Assembly: GCF_003591485.1 (NCBI RefSeq)
Contig: NZ_QZCF01000001.1
Coordinates: 930,001 to 994,000 of the forward strand
Reading direction: 5' to 3'
Length of the DNA stretch: 64,000 nucleotides
From: Paenibacillus sp. 1011MAR3C5
GTDB taxonomy: Bacteria > Bacillota > Bacilli > Paenibacillales > Paenibacillaceae
This document shows, in pieces, positions 53,558 through 62,280 of the stretch. Under the pieces are notes generated by a model. The model worked only from the letters and a program-made list of their open reading frames with translations, had not been told where the DNA came from and did no database searches. A program made the translations under genes and the position numbers. Each line of letters begins with the position of its first letter. Positions within the stretch are counted from its first letter, which is position 1.

Positions 53558-55474
53558 TTAAGCGCCCGCAAGCGTTCTAAGTAATGTAATGGCTTCTGCG
53601 CGAGTAAGCGCAGTATCCGGTCCGAACGGCTGCGATTGCGGCTGGAATAACGACACGCCCGCTTCACCTAGAGCCAGAATCGATGGTTTGGCCCAGGCAG
53701 GTATAGCAGCATCATCCGAAAAGCCCGTTGCTGCGGATTCCGCCGACAGCTCCAGCTTCTTTGCGGATGCCAGCAATACAGCCGCTTCCGCTCTTGTCAG
53801 CTTCTGCGCCGGCAGGAACTGTGATCCGAAGAGTCCATTGGCGATGCCCGTCTCTACGATTTGTGCGACATAGCGGTTAGCCCATGGTGCGATCGATGCT
53901 TTATCCTCGAATGGCAGCGATGCTCCGTTTCCTTCCAGCTTCAGCGACTTCGCCAGCATGACAGAGAATTCTGCACGGGATACGCCTTCATCCGGCTTGA
54001 ACATGCCGTTCGGATAGCCGTTCACAATGCCCTCTGCAAGCGACTTCACGATATCCGCTTCAGCCGCGTGGCCTGCAATATCGGTCGAAGCGACTCCTGT
54101 CGGCGACCACCAGTTGCCGGATACCACGATCATGCTGAGCAGACGAATCGAGTTGCCGTAGTAATAGCGCCATTCCAGCGCTACGGAGTTCGCTTCCTCT
54201 GTGTGGTAATCCCACAGATCATTCAGCCATTGCTGATTGCTCTTGTCGATCATCGCGCTGACCATGAGCGGAGCCGTAAATTCAAGGCCGCCGTCCCACT
54301 CGCTCAGCTTCGTCTTGCCGTCAAGCGAATAGCCGGACCATACTTCATATGGCGCGGTATGCTTCTCAGATACAAATGCGTTCAGCGTAGACAATTGATC
54401 ATACGCTCTCTTATCGCCCGTCAGCAGGAAGTCGGATGCAATCCGCCAAGGCGTGCGGCAAGAATTGTAGTTATACGCGCCGTCGAATTCCGACTCCAGG
54501 AAGTGTCCGCTTTCCGTCGTCCACTTGAATTCCGATACCGGCTTGTATGTGCCGTCCGCATCGCGATAGACGAAGTCCGGCAGCAGTCCCGTCTCCGGGC
54601 TGTATGACTTGTGCACATCATTAACGATGCCATAAGTCGTCTCGATAACATTCAACCAGCGCTTGTCGCCAGTTGCTTTGTAGAACTCCTTCAAATGCTG
54701 AAGCATAAAGTCCGAAGGACGGGTAGCCGGCTTGAAGCTTGGGTCGCTGTCGGAGATTGGAACCCAATCACCCAGTTGCAGGTGGAAGTGCTCCGGATGA
54801 ACTTCGCTGTCCATGATCGCATTAATCACTTTGACCGCTTCGCCCTTGTAGTTAATTGCCCCTGCGCTGCCCCATTGCTTGTCGGCTAACAGCAACGAAT
54901 ATGCAATGTCCATGTCGCCGTCGATAGCAGAGTCGGTGCCGTTCACATCCATGATCGCGCCATCGCGGTCAGCCTGCTGCCATGCCATCAGGTCAGGATG
55001 AAGCTCGCTCGGATGTGCGCGGAAAAACCGGTACATGCCGTCGAAAATCCCTTTCGCTTCCGGATCATGTCCCGCCATTAGCGCTGTAATCATCATGCCA
55101 TAGCCATGTGCTTCAGATACGGTAATGGCATCCCCGTTCCAGCCTCCGTCGTTGTACCAGATATAATATTGGCTGTTATCGTACGGGTTTTTCTTGATGT
55201 ACTTCAGCTTGTATTGGTCATACAGCAATGCAACCTCGGCATCCATCTGCTTCTGGGTCACATGGCTCGGCTTGATGCTTCCTTCCGCATAGCTCATATG
55301 CTGAGGGAAGGGTCTAAGCGGCTTATCCGGCTCGCCCGAGCCGCTAGCAGCGCTTGCGGCATATCCAATCGGTGCCAAGGTAAGAGATAAGGCCAGAACA
55401 ACGACCAGCACCATGATGGAGATAATCGCCACAGGTGAGTAAGGCTTGTAGGAATCACGAATCTTCATGTTCAT
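53558..55474 (-). CDS. S-layer-anchored GH8 glycoside hydrolase
   Basis: A 638-residue secreted protein: signal segment (SPVAIISIMVLVVVLALSLT), a GH8 domain (about 55-455) with VSEAHGYGMMITALMAGHDP and IDGDMDIAYSLLLADKQWGS, then three SLH domains (from about 460: DIAGHAAEADIVKSLAEGIV, NGYPNGMFKPDEGVSRAEFS). The GH8 part is closely related to the one in the giant fusion (shared PLRPFPQHMSYAEGSIKPSH-like start). ATG 55474 is five bases after AAAGG. It is the first gene behind the operator-rich promoter. Confidence 0.88.
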   Translation of the reverse strand: MNMKIRDSYKPYSPVAIISIMVLVVVLALSLTLAPIGYAASAASGSGEPDKPLRPFPQHMSYAEGSIKPSHVTQKQMDAEVALLYDQYKLKYIKKNPYDNSQYYIWYNDGGWNGDAITVSEAHGYGMMITALMAGHDPEAKGIFDGMYRFFRAHPSELHPDLMAWQQADRDGAIMDVNGTDSAIDGDMDIAYSLLLADKQWGSAGAINYKGEAVKVINAIMDSEVHPEHFHLQLGDWVPISDSDPSFKPATRPSDFMLQHLKEFYKATGDKRWLNVIETTYGIVNDVHKSYSPETGLLPDFVYRDADGTYKPVSEFKWTTESGHFLESEFDGAYNYNSCRTPWRIASDFLLTGDKRAYDQLSTLNAFVSEKHTAPYEVWSGYSLDGKTKLSEWDGGLEFTAPLMVSAMIDKSNQQWLNDLWDYHTEEANSVALEWRYYYGNSIRLLSMIVVSGNWWSPTGVASTDIAGHAAEADIVKSLAEGIVNGYPNGMFKPDEGVSRAEFSVMLAKSLKLEGNGASLPFEDKASIAPWANRYVAQIVETGIANGLFGSQFLPAQKLTRAEAAVLLASAKKLELSAESAATGFSDDAAIPAWAKPSILALGEAGVSLFQPQSQPFGPDTALTRAEAITLLRTLAGA

Positions 55475-55507
55475 CACTGCCTTTCAGTAGATAGTTGAGC
55501 ATTAAAA

Positions 55508-55521
55508 TTTAAGCGCTTTAA
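55508..55521. promoter_or_regulatory. LacI/CcpA-type palindrome 1, in the leader of the GH8 cluster
   Basis: TTTAAGCGCTTTAA, core AAGCGCTT, lies between the promoter and the first GH8 gene. Confidence 0.55.
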
Positions 55522-55574
55522 CTTTTAACGTGCTAAATTCCCTTGCTTCGGTGCTTCCCTCACTCCCCTCCAAT

Positions 55575-55588
55575 TGAAAGCGCTTATA
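55575..55588. promoter_or_regulatory. LacI/CcpA-type palindrome 2, over the start site
   Basis: TGAAAGCGCTTATA agrees with the CcpA cre consensus at 13 of 14 positions and lies just downstream of the -10, where a repressor would block initiation. It could be bound by the local LacI protein, CcpA, or both. Confidence 0.6.
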
Positions 55589-55593
55589 TACGT

Positions 55594-55622
55594 ATTGTAA
55601 AATCGTGCTAATCGAAAGTCAA
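55594..55622 (-). promoter_or_regulatory. Promoter of the GH8 cluster
   Basis: TTGACT (55622-55617) and TACAAT (55599-55594) on the minus strand are spaced by exactly 17 bases, a good sigma-A promoter about 120 bases before the first GH8 gene. Confidence 0.65.
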
Positions 55623-55630
55623 CAACAAAA

Positions 55631-55644
55631 TTAAAGCGTTTTAA
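55631..55644. promoter_or_regulatory. LacI-type palindrome 3, upstream of the -35
   Basis: TTAAAGCGTTTTAA is a nearly perfect dyad about nine bases upstream of the -35. With palindromes 1 and 2 it brackets the promoter. Confidence 0.5.
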
Positions 55645-55779
55645 CTTTTGTTCAAAACGCACAATAGACGGGCTATTTTCAACTCTACGATAAAACTGCC
55701 CCCGATTATTCATTTCTTAAAAATAGCTTCATTAATGGCTCAGCCTTTAAAGGTTCACAATTTGAAGCAGCGATTTTGT

Positions 55780-55808
55780 TTGACAACCCGATTCGTAATA
55801 TGATTAAA
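55780..55808 (+). promoter_or_regulatory. Promoter of the siderophore-binding protein gene
   Basis: TTGACA at 55780-55785 with an AT-rich -10 (ATTAAA at 55803-55808, 17 bases of spacing, or TTAAAT one base later). The Fur-box-like sequence follows 18 bases downstream. Confidence 0.55.
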
Positions 55809-55826
55809 TAACCTATGCGTTAAAAT

Positions 55827-55845
55827 GAGAATGACTATCATCATC
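55827..55845. promoter_or_regulatory. Fur box
   Basis: GAGAATGACTATCATCATC agrees with the Fur consensus GATAATGATTATCATTATC at 16 of 19 positions. Its place directly after the promoter predicts repression when iron is plentiful. Confidence 0.7.
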
Positions 55846-55869
55846 AATAGAAGGGTTGGCGTTCCAACA

Positions 55870-56826
55870 ATGAATCGAAAGTTACTAGCTCCATTTATTC
55901 TTATGATGGTGCTGATCATCAGCGCCTGCGGAAGCAACAACGAAGCAAATCATCCTTCTCCATCCCCAAGTCCAAGCGAATCGGCAGCACCCGATGCCGG
56001 CAACAACGGCAATAGCGGGACGATTACTTATCAATCCGAGCTTGGTCCGGTAGAGGTCCCGGCTAATCCGCAGCGTATTGTCGCGCTATCCAGCGCACCG
56101 AATTTGCTCTCGTTGGGCGCTAAACTCGTCGGGGTCGATGAGTGGACGTATGCCAATCCCCTCTTCACAGAGATGCTGACGGACACGGCTGTCGTTTCGG
56201 ATACAAACCTGGAGAAAATCCTGGAGCTGGAGCCGGATCTGATCCTGGCTGGGGCTCAACTGAACAACATCAGCAAGCTGCAGGAAATTGCGCCGACAGT
56301 TGTGTATACCTGGGGCAAAAACGATTATTTGACGCAACAGCTAGAAGTTGGCAAGCTCATCAATAAAGAAAAAGAAGCGCAGGCTTGGATCGACGATTTC
56401 ACAAAACGCGCTGAAGAGCTAGGCAAGAAGGTTAAAGAGAAAATCGGCAAAGTCGCAACCGTATCGGTAATCGAAGTCGGCGACAATAAGACGTTCTATG
56501 TATTCGGCAACAACTTTGCACGCGGAACCGAGCTGCTGTACCAAGCAATGAAGCTGAACATGCCGGAAAAAGTAAAACAAGACGCGCTTGAAAGCGGCTT
56601 GTTCACACTATCGACTGAGGTGCTGGACCAATATACCGGCGATTGGATTATCCTGAGCCGCAACTCGAAGGCTGATGTTTCCTTCATGGAGCTTGAGACG
56701 TGGAAGAACATCCCTGCCGTGAAAAACGGGCATGTGATCGAGATCGATACAGAAGCTTCGTCCTACAGCGATCCTACCACTCTTGATAATCTGTTTAAGA
56801 TTTTTGAAGCAGGATTTTTGAAGTAG
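55870..56826 (+). CDS. Iron-siderophore ABC transporter substrate-binding lipoprotein (FeuA/FhuD type)
   Basis: A 318-residue lipoprotein from ATG 55870: signal peptide with lipobox MMVLIISACG, a Ser/Pro/Asn-rich linker, then a class III binding fold (RIVALSSAPNLLSLGAKLVG, LEKILELEPDLILAGAQ, IPAVKNGHVIEID). ATG 55825 upstream lies in the Fur box and has no Shine-Dalgarno. No permease or ATPase gene is adjacent, so it must work with a transporter encoded elsewhere. The Fur box and the fold together point to ferric-siderophore uptake. Confidence 0.85.
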   Translation: MNRKLLAPFILMMVLIISACGSNNEANHPSPSPSPSESAAPDAGNNGNSGTITYQSELGPVEVPANPQRIVALSSAPNLLSLGAKLVGVDEWTYANPLFTEMLTDTAVVSDTNLEKILELEPDLILAGAQLNNISKLQEIAPTVVYTWGKNDYLTQQLEVGKLINKEKEAQAWIDDFTKRAEELGKKVKEKIGKVATVSVIEVGDNKTFYVFGNNFARGTELLYQAMKLNMPEKVKQDALESGLFTLSTEVLDQYTGDWIILSRNSKADVSFMELETWKNIPAVKNGHVIEIDTEASSYSDPTTLDNLFKIFEAGFLK

Positions 56827-56853
56827 GAATCCGAATAAATGAGAATATGAAAA

Positions 56854-56877
56854 AGACCGGGATGAGAATCTCGGTCT
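56854..56877. terminator. Terminator after the siderophore-binding gene
   Basis: AGACCGGGAT and ATCTCGGTCT form a stem with one mismatch around a short loop, followed by a T-rich tract (CTTCTTATTCTT) on the plus strand and preceded by A-rich sequence for the other strand. Confidence 0.7.
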
Positions 56878-56904
56878 CTTCTTATTCTTCCAAAAATAAA
56901 ATCG

Positions 56905-57666
56905 CTATCGCGGTTCCATTACAACATTACTCAAACCGATTCCGTTCAGAATAGTAATAACCTTTGTCATTGCAGATTCTACTATCGTTTTATCACTCAT
57001 CGTATCCGTAGCTTGGCATATTGCAACTATTTGGTCGATTGTTGAACGGTGTTCATGATACCCGATTATATTTTCCTTTTCCTTTATGAGCTCTGGAAAA
57101 GTTATAAATGCCCAAGCAATCATCAAGGTAATATGCCAACCGTAATGGTACTCCGCAATATAATCTTTGTCCTTCCATGATTGGCCTCTTCTTTTACGCA
57201 TCTCAAGTTCGATGTCTCCAAGTCCATGCCTTTGAGCCAGGCTTAGTACATGCGGATGGCTAAATAGCTCAATGAGCCTTCCTCTTACACCCTCATAGTC
57301 ATTGTGATCTATTACATCAGGCAACGAACATGCTATGTAGCTTACTTCCCCCAACTCATGAATAAACACGCTTTTCATTTCATCTTTTGCTATTTGAGGT
57401 TTTAACGTTACGGTGATGTCTTTTTTATACTCTTGGGTAAAGGCAGTAAAGGTTACCTGCATAGTCGAGCTTACTTCAAACATCAACTTTTTTCCGTATC
57501 GATTTAATGATTCAGCAACCGCATCCAACAAGGGTCGAGCTTCTGGAGCAAGCTTTATGAATTCATCTACCAATGCCATTTGGGCTGCTTCTTCTTTTTG
57601 AACTGAATTGCCTGAATAAGATGAAAAAACAGAGTCATATATTTCCTTTAGCAAGATAACGGACAC
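56905..57666 (-). CDS. Hypothetical protein with an HELGE motif
   Basis: A 253-residue soluble protein from GTG 57666 (GAGG eight bases before; GTG 57675 overlaps that site). It contains FIHELGEVSYIACS near residue 118, resembling a zincin HExxE/HExxH site with the second His replaced by Glu, and a conspicuous aromatic stretch YHYGWHITLMIAWAFITFPE near residue 180. I do not recognise the family and do not assign activity. It stands alone, AT-richer than its neighbours, between the iron-binding protein gene and the methyltransferase gene. Confidence 0.55.
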   Translation of the reverse strand: MSVILLKEIYDSVFSSYSGNSVQKEEAAQMALVDEFIKLAPEARPLLDAVAESLNRYGKKLMFEVSSTMQVTFTAFTQEYKKDITVTLKPQIAKDEMKSVFIHELGEVSYIACSLPDVIDHNDYEGVRGRLIELFSHPHVLSLAQRHGLGDIELEMRKRRGQSWKDKDYIAEYHYGWHITLMIAWAFITFPELIKEKENIIGYHEHRSTIDQIVAICQATDTMSDKTIVESAMTKVITILNGIGLSNVVMEPR

Positions 57667-57741
57667 TCTAATCACCTCGATGCCATCTGGGCTTTTTGCA
57701 TCATCACTCTATGTTGACAATCTCATCGCTAACGCCTTCTC

Positions 57742-58551
57742 TTAAACAAACTTCCGCTGCCGCAAAGCCTCGAACAATAGCACCGTCGTCGCCATCGCGA
57801 CGTTGAGCGACTCCGCGCCGCCTTCCATCGGGATAATCACCGATTCGCTCACCAGCGCCCGCACCTCCGGGGACAAGCCCTCGGACTCGCTGCCCATCAG
57901 CAGCCATGTCGGCTGGCGCCAGTCGTAGCTGTAGCAGCTATGGTCGGCTTGCAAGCTGGTGCCGATCGCTTTTGCCCCTGCCGCTCTTGCTTTGGGGAGC
58001 ATCTCCGCCAGATCTCCCTGAATAATCGGAAGATGGAACAGGGAGCCCATCGTCGAGCGAACCGTCTTCGGATTATAGAGATCAACGCAGCCCTGCCCCA
58101 GCACGACCGCATCTGCACCGGCGGCATCTGCGCTGCGAATGATCGTCCCGACATTGCCGGGATCCCGTACGCCATCCAGCGCGATAACCAGACTAGTCGA
58201 ACCGTACAGCTTGTCCATCAGCATATCCGGCTTGCGCAGCACGGCAAATACCGGAGGAGGCGTATCCGTATCGGTACACTTCCCCATCACTGCTCTGGAC
58301 GCTCTGATCCATTCCGCTTTCAAATTGCCCGTCAAAGCTATATCCTCTAGCTCGGCTGGCATGCCGCGTTCATCGTCATATACCATTTGGAGGACTGTCG
58401 CGCCTGACTTGACAGCCTCCTGTATCAGATGAACCCCTTCGATTATATATTGCCCCTCGCGGTCGCGATTTTTCTTTACCAGCAAGGATGCCCAATGCTT
58501 GACCTTGTCGTTCTGTGGTGAGCCTATGTATAAATGATTCATCTCGCGCAT
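57742..58551 (-). CDS. SpoU/TrmH-family RNA 2'-O-methyltransferase
   Basis: About 269 residues. An N-terminal substrate-binding domain (LVKKNRDREGQYIIEGVHLI) precedes the SPOUT methyltransferase domain with motif 1 NVGTIIRSADAAGAD, motif 2 LLMGSESEGLS and motif 3 IPMEGGAESLNVAMA. These bind S-adenosylmethionine in the knot. The closest type is the YsgA/RlmB-like 23S rRNA methyltransferase. Starts TTG 58554, ATG 58551 and ATG 58542 are all possible. Confidence 0.88.
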   Translation of the reverse strand: MREMNHLYIGSPQNDKVKHWASLLVKKNRDREGQYIIEGVHLIQEAVKSGATVLQMVYDDERGMPAELEDIALTGNLKAEWIRASRAVMGKCTDTDTPPPVFAVLRKPDMLMDKLYGSTSLVIALDGVRDPGNVGTIIRSADAAGADAVVLGQGCVDLYNPKTVRSTMGSLFHLPIIQGDLAEMLPKARAAGAKAIGTSLQADHSCYSYDWRQPTWLLMGSESEGLSPEVRALVSESVIIPMEGGAESLNVAMATTVLLFEALRQRKFV

Positions 58552-58679
58552 CAAAATTAACCTGACCTTCCATCGTTCGTTTCGTAGCTACAGTATACCA
58601 TAACCTGCGCCATGGATGGCTTTCTCCGTTGTTGGGCATAGTAAGATTGCACAATTTTGAACCTTAGGAGGTCACCGCC

Positions 58680-58916
58680 TTGCAAATCATCGATCTTCGC
58701 CAAGCGATTGTCAATCGCGTCCACGATAACACCAAAGAACAGCTTACCGAGGTTATTGTCGATTCCGTCGATCACGACGAGAAGGCATTGCCCGGATTAG
58801 GCGTATTATTCGAGATGATCTGGAAGGAATCAAGCACGTCGGAGCAAAGCCAGATGGTCGATTCGCTCCATCGCCATCTTCATCAGGAGAATGGCGGCAA
58901 TCCGTCTCCGTCCTAG
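58680..58916 (+). CDS. sspI: Small acid-soluble spore protein SspI
   Basis: A 78-residue protein with the SspI pattern: LRQAIVNRVHDNTKEQLTEV, IVDSVDHDEKALPGLGVLFE, MIWKESS. It starts at TTG 58680, eight bases after a perfect AGGAGG. SspI is a minor spore protein made in the forespore, confirming an endospore former. Its stop overlaps the convergent phnM stop by four bases. Confidence 0.92.
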   Translation: MQIIDLRQAIVNRVHDNTKEQLTEVIVDSVDHDEKALPGLGVLFEMIWKESSTSEQSQMVDSLHRHLHQENGGNPSPS

Positions 58917-60130
58917 TATCTGACATCCGCGGCATAGACATGTACGCCGCCCACAATCGCATCGGTGACCCAAGGCATTCCCTGGAACCGGTCGACGACA
59001 ATGAGGTCAGCGAGCTTGCCCTCTTCAATCGATCCAAGCTGGTCACCAACACCCAGCGCTCGTGCCGGGTGCAGCGTTGCCATACGCACCGCGCCGGGAA
59101 GATCAATAATAGCTTCATCCGCTAATTTGAACAGGGCAGCGAGCATGGATGAGGGGTGGTAGTCAGAGCACAATATGGCTGCCGCTCCTGATCGTATCGC
59201 CTCCGAAGCGCTCAGATTGTGATCATGCGAGCCTCCCCTTACCACATTGGGAGCGCCTACACAAACGGACATTCCTTGCTCCATGCCGTAAGTTGCGACC
59301 TCCAGTGTAATCGGAAATTCACTCACCGATACGCCATAGCTCCGGTTTTCATCTATCTTCTCCATCGTATCATCGTCGTGGGATGCAATGGATATCCCTT
59401 TATCCAAAGCCAACCTGCTAATCTTCCGCAACTCTTCCCAGTCCACACTCTGCTGCTTTAGCAGCAGATCATGTACGATTTGCTGAACTTCCTCCATCGA
59501 GACTCCCTGATTTTTCATTACATAGCTCTCGAACGATCCTGGCTTTCGGTACTGTCCCTGACCCGGCGAATGGTTCATGAACGACAAATAATGAATTTTG
59601 TCCTCTTCAATAAATTGTTTGACGATCGGCAGACCATGCTGGTGCGTTACTTCATAGCGCAGATGCACGCGATTGCGAATCATGGACCGCTGTTTGCTGT
59701 AACGATGAATCAGCTCCACCATTTCGGTTAGCAAATGGTCGCCCCTCAGGCTAAGACCGACTCCCAGCGACAAGGAATGATACATCGTCGTAATGCCATG
59801 AACCGGAAGCTTGCGCTCGAATTCCAGAAAAGCCATATCTAGTGGAAATAGCGTATTCGGTCTTGGCTGAACCTCTTTCTCAATCGCATCGCAGTGGATA
59901 TCAATCAGTCCCGGCAACACATATTTCCCTGCCGCTTGCAGGAACGCTGCACTCCCGTTCCAGTGCTCGATCCAGCGCTCCTTGTCTTTCTCTTCAATAA
60001 TGGCCGCAATACGTCCATTCTCCACAGCGATCGACGCCTGAATCATCCGATCCTCCAGAACGACATTGCCATCCGCAATCAGTAACTTGCCGCTTGGACT
60101 TGAACTTCCGGGATGTGAAGACCTAAGCAT
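58913..60130 (-). CDS. phnM: PhnM-like phosphonate-metabolism amidohydrolase
   Basis: A 405-residue amidohydrolase matching PhnM, the C-P lyase pathway diphosphatase acting on ribose methylphosphonate triphosphate. It shows LPGLIDIHCDAIE (metal site), FMNHSPGQGQYR, ISIASHDDDT, and VGAPNVVRGGSHDHNLSA. AAGGAG precedes the ATG. The N-terminus has about 14 extra residues rich in serine. No other phn gene is nearby, so its substrate here may differ from the classical one. Confidence 0.85.
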   Translation of the reverse strand: MLRSSHPGSSSPSGKLLIADGNVVLEDRMIQASIAVENGRIAAIIEEKDKERWIEHWNGSAAFLQAAGKYVLPGLIDIHCDAIEKEVQPRPNTLFPLDMAFLEFERKLPVHGITTMYHSLSLGVGLSLRGDHLLTEMVELIHRYSKQRSMIRNRVHLRYEVTHQHGLPIVKQFIEEDKIHYLSFMNHSPGQGQYRKPGSFESYVMKNQGVSMEEVQQIVHDLLLKQQSVDWEELRKISRLALDKGISIASHDDDTMEKIDENRSYGVSVSEFPITLEVATYGMEQGMSVCVGAPNVVRGGSHDHNLSASEAIRSGAAAILCSDYHPSSMLAALFKLADEAIIDLPGAVRMATLHPARALGVGDQLGSIEEGKLADLIVVDRFQGMPWVTDAIVGGVHVYAADVRY

Positions 60131-60224
60131 GGCTCCGCTCCTTACTTAAATAAAATGTTAATTTTAGCATAACATAGTATTTTTGCCATGCAAAATCTAT
60201 CTTCCTCGTCGCTCCTTTTCGCAA

Positions 60225-60255
60225 TAAAAAAACCGCGAGCTGAGCCAGCCGCGGT
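60225..60255 (-). terminator. Terminator of gbsR
   Basis: ACCGCG and CGCGGT form a six-base stem extended by imperfect pairing (GCTGGC with GAGCT), followed by TTTTTTT on the minus strand just past the gbsR stop. Confidence 0.75.
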
Positions 60256-60263
60256 TGCAAGTT

Positions 60264-60821
60264 CTATTCTTCTTTCGGGAAATACTGATAGATTTCTCCG
60301 GACTCGAAGGAATCGATCAAACGGTCCAGCCATGTATAATATTTAAACGCTTCGTCTATTTTCGATTTGTCACTTGCAAGCAGTGCGAGGAACGCTTCAT
60401 CCTCACCATGCTCCGCAATAAGCGCATCAATCTCCTTCATGCTGCGGCCAAGCGCGCTCATGTTTTGTTCCAGGGCCTTTCTCCATTTAATAGAGAAGAA
60501 ATCGGCGAAGTTCTGATGCCAATCCGGGACAACCTCATACAAATCCTTCCGCGAGCCTTTTCCCCATACTTTGTTGATCATCTTCAAATCATGCAGCGTG
60601 CGCATCCCCGTGCTCATCGACGTCTTGCTCATGCCCATCGTTTGGCTCATCTCATCGAGCGTAACAGGAGTTTGATTGAAATACATATTCCCGTACAGAT
60701 GCCCGATTGACAGCGTGATGCCGTATAAGTCCATATTTTTGCCAATCGATTCAATGACGCGTCTTCTTGTATGCAGCAGCTTAACCCGCTGCTCTTCCGT
60801 CAATCCCGCAAGCTCGTCCAT
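60264..60821 (-). CDS. gbsR: GbsR-family regulator of glycine betaine transport
   Basis: A 185-residue MarR-like winged-helix protein from ATG 60821, preceded by GGAGGG. Family features are the N-terminal ESIGKNMDLYGITLSIGHLY and the helix-turn-helix VTLDEMSQTMGMSKTSMSTG followed by DLYEVVPDWHQNF. GbsR of B. subtilis senses choline and represses betaine-synthesis and choline-uptake genes. Its position divergent to opuA suggests it controls this transporter. Confidence 0.85.
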   Translation of the reverse strand: MDELAGLTEEQRVKLLHTRRRVIESIGKNMDLYGITLSIGHLYGNMYFNQTPVTLDEMSQTMGMSKTSMSTGMRTLHDLKMINKVWGKGSRKDLYEVVPDWHQNFADFFSIKWRKALEQNMSALGRSMKEIDALIAEHGEDEAFLALLASDKSKIDEAFKYYTWLDRLIDSFESGEIYQYFPKEE

Positions 60822-60997
60822 AATGTCCCTCCAAAATCGTACGCCAAACCCCTTCAAACTTACTACAGCTATTGTAATCAATTGCCCTCTGAGATGTAAA
60901 GAAGGCAATCCGATCGAAAAACGGAGTTATCCGGAGTATTCTGTACGTAAAGTTTGTAAAGTTATAACTGTACACTCCTCACGCTAGCTCACGCTCT

Positions 60998-61027
60998 TTG
61001 ACCATAACAAAGATATCCAACTACACT
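60998..61027 (+). promoter_or_regulatory. Candidate opuA promoter
   Basis: TTGACC and TACACT are separated by 18 bases, about 50 bases before opuAA. Upstream, around 60949-60971, TAAAGTTTGTAAAGTTATAAC shows a repeated AAAGTT and a GTTATAAC dyad that could be a GbsR site; this is a guess. Confidence 0.4.
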
Positions 61028-61074
61028 AGTAGAGTCGAATTTTTCCACGAGGGGGCACGAAAGGGGAACGTTAA

Positions 61075-62280
61075 ATGGCGATTTTAGAAGCCAAACAGTT
61101 AACCAAAATTTTCGGAGATGATCCGAAAAAGGCCATACCGCTGCTGGAGAAAGGTTGGTCCAAAGAGAAAATATTGAAGGAAACGAAGCTGACCGTCGGC
61201 GTCAATCAAGCCGACTTCTCCATTGAATCCGGTCAGATCTTCGTTATCATGGGCTTGTCAGGCAGCGGCAAGTCAACGCTCGTACGGCTGCTTAACCGTC
61301 TCATCGAGCCGACGACCGGACAGCTTCTGTTCAACGGGAATGACGTTCTGCGGATGAACTCGGAGCAACTGCGCCAATACCGCCGGAAGAACATCGGCAT
61401 GGTCTTCCAGAAGTTCGCACTCTTCCCTCATCGGACCGTCATTCAGAACATTGAATATGGGCTGGAGATCCAAGGGATTGAGAAGAAGAAGCGGCGGGAG
61501 ATGGCGATGGAATCGCTGAAGCTTGTTGGGCTGTCGGGCTACGAGAACAGCTACCCGCATCAGCTCAGCGGCGGCATGCAGCAGCGCGTCGGGCTGGCAC
61601 GGGGACTTGCCAATGACCCGGAAGTGCTGCTGATGGATGAGGCATTCAGCGCGCTTGATCCGCTGATCCGCAAGGATATGCAGGATGAACTTCTGGAGCT
61701 GCAGACCAAAATGAAAAAAACGATCGTGTTCATTACGCATGATTTGGATGAGGCGCTGCGGATCGGAGACCAAATCGCGTTAATGAAGGATGGCAGCATC
61801 GTTCAGATCGGTTCGCCGGAAGAAATATTGATGCAGCCGGCCAACAAATATGTGGAGCGGTTCGTTGAGGACGTCGATCTGTCGAAGGTGCTAACCGCAT
61901 CTCACGCAATGGAGAAGGCCGAGACGATTACGATCGACAAAGGTCCGCGCGTCGCACTCCAATTCATGCGTGATCGAGGCGTATCCAGCCTGTATGTCGT
62001 CGACCGTTCGATGAAGCTGCTCGGGCTCGTATCGGCGGAAGATGCTTCAGCAGCCCTGAAAGAAGCGAAAGGGCTTGAGGACGTCATGCAGAAGGAAGTG
62101 CCTGTCACTTCCCCGGACTCGCTATTGAATGAATTGTTTGAAATGATGGGCAACGCGAAGCTGCCGGTTGCTGTCATCGATGACACCGGACGCCTCAAAG
62201 GCGTTGTCATCAAAGGCGCCGTGCTTGCCGCACTTGCGGGCAACGGCAACTCGCTGCTGGATGGAGGTGACTCCGAATGA
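61075..62280 (+). CDS. opuAA: Glycine betaine/proline ABC transporter ATP-binding protein
   Basis: A 401-residue protein: ATPase with Walker A GLSGSGKS, signature LSGGMQQRVGLARG, Walker B EVLLMDEAFSALD and VFITHDLDEAL, then two CBS domains (about 280-390, ending KGVVIKGAVLAALAG). The long N-terminus before the Walker motif (LLEKGWSKEKILKETKLTVG) is the ProV/OpuAA hallmark. The CBS pair senses ionic strength in OpuA. It overlaps opuAB by four bases. Confidence 0.95.
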   Translation: MAILEAKQLTKIFGDDPKKAIPLLEKGWSKEKILKETKLTVGVNQADFSIESGQIFVIMGLSGSGKSTLVRLLNRLIEPTTGQLLFNGNDVLRMNSEQLRQYRRKNIGMVFQKFALFPHRTVIQNIEYGLEIQGIEKKKRREMAMESLKLVGLSGYENSYPHQLSGGMQQRVGLARGLANDPEVLLMDEAFSALDPLIRKDMQDELLELQTKMKKTIVFITHDLDEALRIGDQIALMKDGSIVQIGSPEEILMQPANKYVERFVEDVDLSKVLTASHAMEKAETITIDKGPRVALQFMRDRGVSSLYVVDRSMKLLGLVSAEDASAALKEAKGLEDVMQKEVPVTSPDSLLNELFEMMGNAKLPVAVIDDTGRLKGVVIKGAVLAALAGNGNSLLDGGDSE

